Assembly (NCBI RefSeq): GCF_022631375.1 | Contig: NZ_JALBGC010000001.1 | Coordinates: 62,001-126,000, forward strand | Direction: 5' to 3' | Length of the DNA: 64,000 bases | DNA from: Hymenobacter cyanobacteriorum | GTDB lineage: Bacteria; Bacteroidota; Bacteroidia; Cytophagales; Hymenobacteraceae | Part shown: one piece after another, positions 26,357 through 32,755 of the stretch | Position numbering within the stretch: position 1 is the first letter of the stretch | How the letters are laid out: the number at the start of each line of letters is the position of its first letter | Notes under the pieces: generated by a model | Databases searched by the model: none | The model's input: only the letters and a program-made list of their open reading frames with translations | What the model was told of the DNA's origin: nothing | Made by a program: the position numbers and the translations under genes

Positions 26357-27019
26357 TTATCTCGGCTCAATAGCTTCAATACTCACCGCACTCAACTCAT
26401 CAAAACTGCGAATAATGCGGTCGGCCTGGTGCAGGTTCTGGCCTTCGGAATGCGGGCTGGCGTAGCCGATGCAGTAGATGCCGGCTGCTTTGGCGGCGGC
26501 CACGCCATTGGCCGCATCTTCGATGACGATGCAATTGGCGACGGGAGTGCGAGCGAGCTCAGCGGCGCGCAGGAAAATGGCCGGGTGGGGCTTGGATTCG
26601 GCAAAATCCTCCCCGCTGACGCGGTAGGCGAAGTAATCGCCCAGGCCAAATCGGTCGAACACCCGCGCGATGGTGGCTTTCGAGGCCGACGATGCCACGA
26701 CCAATTGAATGTCGTGGCGGCGCAGGTCCTCAATCAGGTGGCGCACACCGGGCAGCAGGTCAAGGTTCGCGTCTTCGTCGAAGGCCTTATTGAATAGCTC
26801 GCGCTTGCGGTCTACCATAGCTTCAACATCCTGGGTTAGGCCGTATTGCTGCTTGAGCCGCTGAAACACGTTGCGCGTCGACTTGCCCAGAAAGGTGGCA
26901 TACTCGGCATCTGAAACGGCAATGCCCAGTTCGGCAAACTCTGCGAAAAAAGCGTGGTGATGGAGCGGTTCGGTGTCGATGATGACGCCGTCCATGTCGA
27001 AGATGACCGTACGAATCAT
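26357..27019 (-). CDS. HAD-superfamily phosphatase, beta-phosphoglucomutase-like
   Basis: This 220-residue haloacid-dehalogenase-type enzyme has all four HAD motifs: VIFDMDGVIIDTEPLHH (nucleophile Asp and acid/base Asp), VVASSASKA (motif II Ser), Lys in SKPHPAIFL, and IVIEDAANGV (motif IV). The C1-type cap (residues 15-85) and the TEPLHHHAF motif place it with beta-phosphoglucomutase and related sugar-phosphate phosphatases. The ATG at 27019 is preferred to 27079. It diverges from the pirin gene at 27187 and shares its promoter region. Confidence 0.9.
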   Translation of the reverse strand: MIRTVIFDMDGVIIDTEPLHHHAFFAEFAELGIAVSDAEYATFLGKSTRNVFQRLKQQYGLTQDVEAMVDRKRELFNKAFDEDANLDLLPGVRHLIEDLRRHDIQLVVASSASKATIARVFDRFGLGDYFAYRVSGEDFAESKPHPAIFLRAAELARTPVANCIVIEDAANGVAAAKAAGIYCIGYASPHSEGQNLHQADRIIRSFDELSAVSIEAIEPR

Positions 27020-27122
27020 GAATGCGGAAGCAATGAAATACTGTCGGGCAAAGGTACCGGCTGGCTGCCCTGCTCCCACTTACGGGGAAATAATAGCAGT
27101 CCGAAAACTTTTCAGCGGTCAA

Positions 27123-27154
27123 TGATGTATATACATCAAATGTACCTACATTTG
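27123..27154. promoter_or_regulatory. overlapping divergent -7 boxes plus 16-bp operator-like palindrome
   Basis: TACATTTG at 27147-27154 is a -7 box for the pirin gene (+). Its exact complement CAAATGTA at 27137-27144, two bases away, is a TACATTTG -7 box on the minus strand for the HAD gene. The adjoining 27123-27138 is a perfect 16-bp palindrome (TGATGTATATACATCA). A protein bound there would block both promoters. Confidence 0.6.
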
Positions 27155-27186
27155 TATTGCCAACGCTTCTAATTACCGCCCCTATC

Positions 27187-27903
27187 ATGGCCCGCACCGT
27201 TCTGCACCTCGCCAATACCCGCGGCCACGCCAACCACGGCTGGCTCAATTCCTTTCACACCTTCAGCTTCGCCGGCTACAATAACCCCGAGCGCGTGCAC
27301 TTCGGCGCCCTGCGCGTGCTGAACGACGACACCGTGGCCGGCGGCATGGGCTTCGGCAAGCACCCGCACGACAATATGGAGATTATCTCCATCCCGCTGT
27401 CAGGTGATTTGGAGCACCAGGATTCGATGGGCAACAAAACCGTCATCCGCCAGCACGACGTGCAGGTGATGAGCGCCGGCACCGGCGTAGCCCACTCCGA
27501 AAAGAACCACAACCCAAAGCAGGAAGTGAAATTCCTGCAAATCTGGGTATTCCCGAAGGAGCGCGGCATCAAGCCCAACTACGGCCAGGAAACCTTCGCC
27601 CCGGAAGCTCGCCACAACCAGCTGCTGCAAGTGGTGTCGCCCGCCGGCGAGGGCACCAACCCGCACATCAACCAGGATGCCTGGTTCCACATCGGCAACT
27701 TGGATAAGGGCTTCACGACGGATTACGTCATAAAAAAAGCCGGCAACGGCGTCTACGCCTTCGTGCTGGAAGGCGACGTAACCATCAACGGCCAGGCCCT
27801 GCACCGGCGCGACGGTTTCGGCATCTGGGAAACTGACAAGCTAGCCATCAGCGCCGACAGCAACGCCGAGCTGCTGCTGATGGAAGTACCGATGGAATTT
27901 TAA
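27187..27903 (+). CDS. pirin family protein
   Basis: A 238-residue bicupin of the pirin/YhaK family. Cupin metal ligands are seen in GKHPHDNMEIISIPL (two His and Glu) and VMSAGTGVAHSEKN. Related proteins are quercetin dioxygenases or redox-sensitive regulators; the true activity is not predictable. The ATG at 27187 (after CCTATC) gives the canonical MARTVLHLANTRG-like N-terminus. A second, distinct pirin lies 0.75 kb downstream at 28650. Confidence 0.92.
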   Translation: MARTVLHLANTRGHANHGWLNSFHTFSFAGYNNPERVHFGALRVLNDDTVAGGMGFGKHPHDNMEIISIPLSGDLEHQDSMGNKTVIRQHDVQVMSAGTGVAHSEKNHNPKQEVKFLQIWVFPKERGIKPNYGQETFAPEARHNQLLQVVSPAGEGTNPHINQDAWFHIGNLDKGFTTDYVIKKAGNGVYAFVLEGDVTINGQALHRRDGFGIWETDKLAISADSNAELLLMEVPMEF

Positions 27904-27927
27904 CTGGCATATCGAATAGAAAGAACG

Positions 27928-28024
27928 GTCATGCAGAGCGCAGCGAAGCATCTTTACCGCACAATGCAATTCAATCATCAGGATTAGTATTGAGGTAAAG
28001 ATGCTTCGCTACGCTCTGCATGAC
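27928..28024. repeat. intergenic palindrome, family A
   Basis: Arms 27928-27957 and 27995-28024 with one mismatch; same core as 13-109, and with part of the same loop sequence (GCAATTCAAT). Confidence 0.9.
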
Positions 28025-28068
28025 ATTCTAAAGACATTCTTAAACTGTACTAAAGCCAACCCAACCTT

Positions 28069-28653
28069 ATGAAACCCGCTGCCACTACCTACCCCGTTCA
28101 CGAACTCATCCGCAACCGCTGGAGCCCGCGCTCCTTCGCGGCCCAGCCCGTGGAGCCCGAAAAGCTGAACCAGGTGTTTGAAGCCGCCTCCTGGGCCTTC
28201 AGCGCCATGAATTTGCAGCCCTGGCAGTACATCTACGCCCACAAGGCCGACACCGCCGCCTTCCAGAAAATCCTCGATTGCCTGGTGCCCGGCAACCAGC
28301 CCTGGGCTAAAAATGCGCCCGTGCTCATCATCGCCCTGGCCCAAACCGCCAACGCCGACGGCCAGCCCAACGGCGCGGCCATGCACGACCTGGGCGCCGC
28401 CAACGCCACCCTCATGCTCGAAGCCACTGCGCTGGGCCTCTACGGCCACCTCATGGGCGGCTTCGACCGCGACAAAACCCGCCGCGATTTCAACCTGCCC
28501 GACAACCTGACGCCGGCCGTGGTGATGGCCCTGGGCTACATCGGCGAAGCCGAGCAGCTCGAAGAGCCCTTCCTGAGCCGTGAAAAATCAGCCCGCAGCC
28601 GCAAGCCGGTGGCCGAGTTTGCCTTCCAGAACGAACTGCCCGCCGCTCAATGA
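28069..28653 (+). CDS. nitroreductase family protein
   Basis: This 194-residue FMN-dependent oxidoreductase has the family N-terminus LIRNRWSPRSF (FMN phosphate-binding Arg/Ser), the WAFSAMNLQPWQYIY segment and, further on, GLYGHLMGGFDRD and PAVVMALGYIG. It should reduce quinones or nitro compounds with NAD(P)H. Its stop overlaps the start of the following pirin gene by 4 bp (ATGA), implying an operon and a shared redox role. Confidence 0.92.
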   Translation: MKPAATTYPVHELIRNRWSPRSFAAQPVEPEKLNQVFEAASWAFSAMNLQPWQYIYAHKADTAAFQKILDCLVPGNQPWAKNAPVLIIALAQTANADGQPNGAAMHDLGAANATLMLEATALGLYGHLMGGFDRDKTRRDFNLPDNLTPAVVMALGYIGEAEQLEEPFLSREKSARSRKPVAEFAFQNELPAAQ

Positions 28654-29360
28654 AAACCCGCCTCACCCGCGCCGCCGACCGCGGCATCAAAGACATTGGC
28701 TGGCTGAAAAGTCACCTTTCGCTCAGCTTCGGGCCCTACCCCGACCCCGAGCGCACGGGCTTCGGCCTGCTCCGCGTGTTCAACGACGACGTGGTGCAGC
28801 CCGGCGGTGGCTTCGGCATCCACGGCCACGCCAACATGGAAATCATCTCGGTGATGCTGGCCGGCAGTATAAACCACAAGGACACCCTCGGCTATACCGA
28901 AGTGGTGCACCAGGACTGGGTGCAAATCATGAGCGCCGGCTCGGGCCTGCGCCACGAAGAGCACAACGTGGGCGACACCGACGTGAATTTCCTGCAAATC
29001 TGGATTGAGCCCAAGCTCCAGAACGTGGGCCCGCGCTACCAGCGCCGCCAGTTCCCGGAGGCGAAGCGCGAGAACCAGCTCACCACCATCGTAAGCAACG
29101 AAGAAGGCCAGGCCCACTGCTGGATAAACCAGAACGCCAAGCTCTCCCTCGGCTACTATACCGAAGCCCAAACCGTCGATTACACCTTCAAGCCGCTGAA
29201 TAAGCTGCTGTTTCTGTTCGTCATCAGCGGCAGCGTCACGGTGGCCAGCCAGGAAGTAAACACCCGCGACAGCCTCGGCATCTGGGAAACCGACAGCGTG
29301 AGCATCGAAGCCGCTGCCGGCACGCGGTTTTTACTGATTGAGTGCCCGATTAATCATTGA
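28650..29360 (+). CDS. pirin family protein (YhaK-like)
   Basis: This 236-residue bicupin has metal-ligand motifs GIHGHANMEIISVMLAG and IMSAGSGLRHEEHN. It is translationally coupled to the nitroreductase (4-bp overlap). Compared with the pirin at 27187 it keeps the same motif order but is diverged, so the two are old paralogues rather than a recent tandem copy. A flavin/redox substrate is suggested by the neighbour only. Confidence 0.92.
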   Translation: MKTRLTRAADRGIKDIGWLKSHLSLSFGPYPDPERTGFGLLRVFNDDVVQPGGGFGIHGHANMEIISVMLAGSINHKDTLGYTEVVHQDWVQIMSAGSGLRHEEHNVGDTDVNFLQIWIEPKLQNVGPRYQRRQFPEAKRENQLTTIVSNEEGQAHCWINQNAKLSLGYYTEAQTVDYTFKPLNKLLFLFVISGSVTVASQEVNTRDSLGIWETDSVSIEAAAGTRFLLIECPINH

Positions 29361-29377
29361 GGGCCTTCCCACCTGTA

Positions 29378-29460
29378 GCGCGGACTTTGTAGTCCGCGGC
29401 CCCGCGCCGTACGGATATCGTTCATCCATCGTTCTGGGTCACGGACTACATAGTCCGCGC
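29378..29460. repeat. inverted repeat, family D
   Basis: Arms 29378-29396 (GCGCGGACTTTGTAGTCCG) and 29442-29460 pair with one mismatch, and each arm is itself a small palindrome around CGGACT..AGTCCG. Confidence 0.8.
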
Positions 29461-29466
29461 TCCATC

Positions 29467-29527
29467 GCGCTACGCAAAACGCGCCGCTGCTCCGGTTACG
29501 GGAGCGGCGGCGCGTTTTGCGTAGCGC
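29467..29527. terminator. 27-bp hairpin upstream of purU, possible terminator of the nitroreductase-pirin operon
   Basis: Arms 29467-29493 and 29501-29527 (GCGCTACGCAAAACGCGCCG onward) pair with one mismatch around a 7-bp loop. A run of T follows only 20 bp later. Confidence 0.65.
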
Positions 29528-29615
29528 TTGAAAGCAACGGCTTTTTTTTTGCGGCCAGCCCAGACGCCCTGCGCTGCCAGCGGCTACATTTACGCCTCCC
29601 GCAATTCCCTATTTC

Positions 29616-30449
29616 ATGGCGCAATTCCTCCTCATTCAATGCCCCGACGAGCCGGGGCTGGTCTATAAAATCACGGGCGTGCTCTACGGGCACGGCCTCA
29701 ACATCCTGCGCAACGGCGAATTCGTGGAGCGCGAAACCAGCCAGTTTTTCATGCGCACCGAGTTTGCCGGCGACTTCGACCCCGCCCAGCTGCACGCCGA
29801 ATTGCAGGCCCTGCTGCCGGCCGGCGCCAGCATCCGCTTCTCCGACACCCGCCCCAAGGACATCGTGCTTATGGCCACCAAGGAGCACCACTGCCTCAGC
29901 GAGCTGCTGGTGCGCCACGCCTTTGGCGAGCTCAACGCCCGCGTGCTGGCCGTCGTCAGCAACCACGAAGTCCTCGGCGACTTGGCCCGGCGCTTCGACA
30001 TTCCCTTCCATTGCATCTCGCACCAGGGCCTCACGCGCGAGGCCCACGAAGCCGCCGTGCTCGCCACCCTGGCCCAGTACCGGCCTGAGTTCGTGGTGCT
30101 GGCCAAATACATGCGCATTTTGTCGTCGGAGTTCGTGGCCCACTACTCCAACCGGCTCATCAACATTCACCACTCGTTTCTGCCCGCCTTCGTGGGGGCC
30201 AACCCCTACGCCCAGGCCTACGAGCGGGGCGTGAAAATCATCGGGGCCACCGCCCATTTCGTCAACGAGCAGCTCGACCAGGGCCCCATCATCGCCCAAA
30301 GCGTCATCCCCATCGACCACACCCAGAGCGCCCGCGACATGGCCCAGGCCGGCCGCGACGTGGAAAAAATCGTGCTGGCCCGCTCCCTCAACCTCGTGTT
30401 CGACGGCCACGTCTTCGTGAACCGCAACAAGACGGTCATTTTCGATTGA
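29616..30449 (+). CDS. purU: formyltetrahydrofolate deformylase
   Basis: PurU (277 residues) hydrolyses 10-formyl-THF to THF and formate, balancing one-carbon pools. Residues 1-80 form an ACT domain (CPDEPGLVYKITGVLYGHGL); residues 85-277 are the formyltransferase-fold hydrolase with INIHHSFLPAF (catalytic Asn/His), the preceding FVVLAKYMRILS, and the catalytic Asp in NEQLDQGPIIAQ. The length and all motifs are standard. It stands alone between palindromes. Confidence 0.95.
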   Translation: MAQFLLIQCPDEPGLVYKITGVLYGHGLNILRNGEFVERETSQFFMRTEFAGDFDPAQLHAELQALLPAGASIRFSDTRPKDIVLMATKEHHCLSELLVRHAFGELNARVLAVVSNHEVLGDLARRFDIPFHCISHQGLTREAHEAAVLATLAQYRPEFVVLAKYMRILSSEFVAHYSNRLINIHHSFLPAFVGANPYAQAYERGVKIIGATAHFVNEQLDQGPIIAQSVIPIDHTQSARDMAQAGRDVEKIVLARSLNLVFDGHVFVNRNKTVIFD

Positions 30450-30480
30450 GCGCATTGTTCGGAAACAAAACGTCCTGAAA

Positions 30481-30518
30481 AGAACGTCATGCTGAGCGCA
30501 GTTGAAGCATGACGTTCT
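30481..30518. repeat. truncated copy of the family A palindrome
   Basis: Arms AGAACGTCATGC (30481-30492) and GCATGACGTTCT (30507-30518) match the outer ends of the full repeats, but the inner part of the right arm and the loop are missing, leaving TGAGCGCAGTTGAA as loop. Confidence 0.75.
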
Positions 30519-30591
30519 AATCCTTCTCCGTTGATAACTACCGCGCCCGGCCCGCCGTACGCCAACCTCACGCATTCCCACTCCCCTCCTC

Positions 30592-31008
30592 ATGGCCGAA
30601 ACCTCCCTCAAAGCCGTCGCCGCCAAAATGGCGAATCTCGACATCACGATGCTCACCACTCACACCAGCCGCGGCCAGCTCAGCACCCGCCCCATGAGCA
30701 ACAACGGCGACGTGGAATACGACGGCAATTCCTACTATTTCACCTACGAAGGCTCCCGCACGGTGAACGATATTACCGAAAACCCGCACGTCAGCCTCGG
30801 CTTTTCGGGTCCCGATTATTTGTACGTGTCCGTCGTCGGCAACGCCACCCTCATCCGCCAAAAGGCCACCCTCGAAAAGCACTGGCTGCCCGAGCTCAAA
30901 CGCTGGTTCAAGGACGGCATCGATACGCCCGGCATCGTGCTCATTCGCGTGCAGGCCAAACGCATCAAGTTCTGGCACGGCGAAGAGGATGGCGAAGTGA
31001 CGCTGTAG
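30592..31008 (+). CDS. pyridoxamine 5'-phosphate oxidase-like flavin-binding protein
   Basis: This 138-residue split-barrel protein resembles general stress protein 26 (PNPOx-like). Recognisable are LTTHTSRGQLSTRPMSNNG (strand pair with the flavin-contact Arg/Ser), YYFTYEGSRTVNDI and SLGFSGPDYLYVSVVGNATL. It probably binds FMN or F420-like cofactors; it is too short and lacks the residues for true PdxH activity. No close operon partner. Confidence 0.85.
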   Translation: MAETSLKAVAAKMANLDITMLTTHTSRGQLSTRPMSNNGDVEYDGNSYYFTYEGSRTVNDITENPHVSLGFSGPDYLYVSVVGNATLIRQKATLEKHWLPELKRWFKDGIDTPGIVLIRVQAKRIKFWHGEEDGEVTL

Positions 31009-31034
31009 GGGTCAGTATCTCCGAACAAATAGCG

Positions 31035-31133
31035 CGTCATGCAGAGCGCAGCGAAGCATCTCGCGTGTGGTAGCAATCCAATAGTCAGGGGTTACTATTG
31101 CACGCGAGATGCTTCGCTGCGCTCTGCATGACG
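31035..31133. repeat. intergenic palindrome, family A (perfect 33-bp arms)
   Basis: Arms 31035-31067 and 31101-31133 are perfect complements (CGTCATGCAGAGCGCAGCGA, then AGCATCTCGCGTG). Confidence 0.92.
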
Positions 31134-31175
31134 TGCTTTAAGCATCGTTCAACTAAGACCCCAAATCCCTACCAA

Positions 31176-31859
31176 ATGAAACACCTCGTCGTCCTCACCG
31201 GCGCCGGCGTCTCGGCCGAGTCCGGCATCCGCACCTTCCGCGACACCAACGGCCTCTGGGAAGACCACCGCGTCGAAGACGTAGCCTCGCCCGAAGGTTT
31301 TGCGCGTAACCCGGCTCTGGTGCTCGATTTTTACAACCAGCGCCGCGCCCAGGCCCGCACCGTGCAGCCCAACGCCGCCCACCTGGCCCTGGCCGGCTTC
31401 GAGGAAGAACCCGACTGGCGCGTCAGCATTATCACCCAGAACGTCGACGACCTGCACGAGCGCGCCGGCTCCACCGACGTGCTGCACCTGCACGGCATGC
31501 TGAACGAGATGCGCTCGGTGGCCGACGAAGCCACCGTGTACCACTGCGAAGGCGACATCCACGTGGGCGACCTCGCCCCCGACGGCTCCCAGCTGCGCCC
31601 CCACATCGTCTGGTTCGGCGAAATGGTGCCCGCCATCGAAGAAGCCGCCGAAACCGTGAGCACCGCCGACGTGCTGCTCATCGTGGGCACCAGCCTGCAG
31701 GTGTACCCCGCCGCCGGCCTGCTGCACTACGCCCCCGCCACCTGCCCCGTCTTCGTCATCGACCCGCACCAGCCCGAAGCCGGCCGCCGCGGCGTGCGCT
31801 ACATCGCCGAGCCCGCCAGCACTGGCGTGCCCAAAGTGCTGCGGGAGCTGGCCGGGTAG
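31176..31859 (+). CDS. cobB: NAD-dependent protein deacylase, class III sirtuin lacking zinc cysteines
   Basis: This 227-residue sirtuin has LTGAGVSAESGIRTFRD (NAD binding), TQNVDDLHERAGS, the catalytic His in LHLHG and LRPHIVWFGEMVP. The Tyr/Arg pair in FYNQRR is the signature of the desuccinylase/demalonylase class. The four zinc cysteines are absent: only two isolated cysteines occur, and the zinc-ribbon region is a short HCEGDIHVGDLAPDG loop. The ATG at 31176 is used because the upstream frame only reads through the palindrome. It is likely to remove acyl groups from lysines. Confidence 0.92.
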   Translation: MKHLVVLTGAGVSAESGIRTFRDTNGLWEDHRVEDVASPEGFARNPALVLDFYNQRRAQARTVQPNAAHLALAGFEEEPDWRVSIITQNVDDLHERAGSTDVLHLHGMLNEMRSVADEATVYHCEGDIHVGDLAPDGSQLRPHIVWFGEMVPAIEEAAETVSTADVLLIVGTSLQVYPAAGLLHYAPATCPVFVIDPHQPEAGRRGVRYIAEPASTGVPKVLRELAG

Positions 31860-31870
31860 CCTAGACCCGT

Positions 31871-31963
31871 CCTGTCATCCTGAGCGCAGCGAAGGACCTT
31901 ACCACGTTCGACGAGCTTTCGTTTTGACGTGATAAGGCCCTTCGCTGCGCTCAGGATGACAGG
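31871..31963. repeat. intergenic palindrome, family B (37-bp arms)
   Basis: Arms 31871-31907 and 31927-31963 pair with few mismatches (CCTGTCATCCTGAGCGCAGC, then GAAGGACC). Same family as 5278-5352. Confidence 0.88.
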
Positions 31964-31981
31964 CGTTTTCGTTGCTTACGC

Positions 31982-31989
31982 TACCTTCG
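31982..31989 (+). promoter_or_regulatory. -7 box variant (TACCTTCG) for the small membrane protein gene
   Basis: TACCTTCG, the same variant as in the cyclophilin promoter, lies 18 bp upstream of the ATG at 32008, giving a leader of roughly 12 nt. Confidence 0.45.
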
Positions 31990-32007
31990 TTTCTCCCTCT
32001 CCCCCCG

Positions 32008-32127
32008 ATGCACCCTCCTCCCAACCGCAGCTTCTGGCGCGAATTCTGGCCCAAAGCCCTCGTCATTGCCGGTGTCGTGCTGGCGCTGTGGCTGCTCGAA
32101 CACTACGGCATCATCCGCCGCTGGTAA
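32008..32127 (+). CDS. small single-span membrane protein (39 aa)
   Basis: A short open frame encodes a basic, Trp-containing N-terminus (NRSFWREFWPK), one membrane segment (ALVIAGVVLALWLLEHYGI) and a short basic end (IRRW). It has a -7 box just upstream and is followed after 7 bp by the start of the YdjM-like gene, so both are probably one transcript. Composition and context make it look real. Function unknown. Confidence 0.6.
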   Translation: MHPPPNRSFWREFWPKALVIAGVVLALWLLEHYGIIRRW

Positions 32128-32134
32128 TTTCTCT

Positions 32135-32689
32135 ATGGCTTCTGCCTTCGCCCACGCCGCCCTCGGGGTCACCCTCGGCAAGCTCCTGCTCCCCCAGCGC
32201 CGCCACTGGCCCTACTGGGTAGCGGCGGGCATTTGCGCCGCCTTGCCCGACATCGACTCCATTGGCTACCGCCTGGGTGTGCCCTACGACAGCCTCTGGG
32301 GCCATCGGGGCCTCACGCATTCGCTGCTGGCGGCTGCCGTGGTAGCGGCCGTCGGCACCTTATTCGCCCAGCTGGTGCGGGCGCAACAGCGCCCATCGGT
32401 CGGGCGGCTGGCGCTGCTGCTGTTTCTGGCCACCGCCTCGCACGGCCTGCTCGATGCGCTGACGACCGGCGGGCTGGGTGTGGCGTTCTTCAGCCCCTGG
32501 CACCTGGAGCGGTATTTCTTTCCCCTGCGTCCCATCAAAGTTTCTCCGCTGAGCATCCGGGGCTTTTTTGGGACTAAAGGGCTACGGGTGCTGGCCAGCG
32601 AGACCATTTGGGTCGGACTGCCGTGCTTGTTGCTGCTGTTGGGGCAGCGATGGTGGCGCGGCGTGGCCCCGTCTGCGGCAGAAAACTAG
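32135..32689 (+). CDS. YdjM-like membrane-bound metal-dependent hydrolase (DUF457 family)
   Basis: This 184-residue membrane protein has the family motifs ASAFAHAALG (His), ALPDIDSIGYRLG (Asp-x-Asp), HRGLTHSLLAA (His-Arg-Gly-x-Thr-His) and ASHGLLDALTTGG (His, Asp). These residues form a putative metal site. Four membrane segments are predicted. The ATG at 32135 is preferred to one at 32066, which overlaps the small upstream gene. Relatives are LexA-regulated inner-membrane proteins of unknown substrate. Confidence 0.88.
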   Translation: MASAFAHAALGVTLGKLLLPQRRHWPYWVAAGICAALPDIDSIGYRLGVPYDSLWGHRGLTHSLLAAAVVAAVGTLFAQLVRAQQRPSVGRLALLLFLATASHGLLDALTTGGLGVAFFSPWHLERYFFPLRPIKVSPLSIRGFFGTKGLRVLASETIWVGLPCLLLLLGQRWWRGVAPSAAEN

Positions 32690-32755
32690 CCGCGCCGCAG
32701 CAAGGGCGCATACTTTACCCCGCGTTCTGCGTATTCCGGTGCATATCCATTCTTT

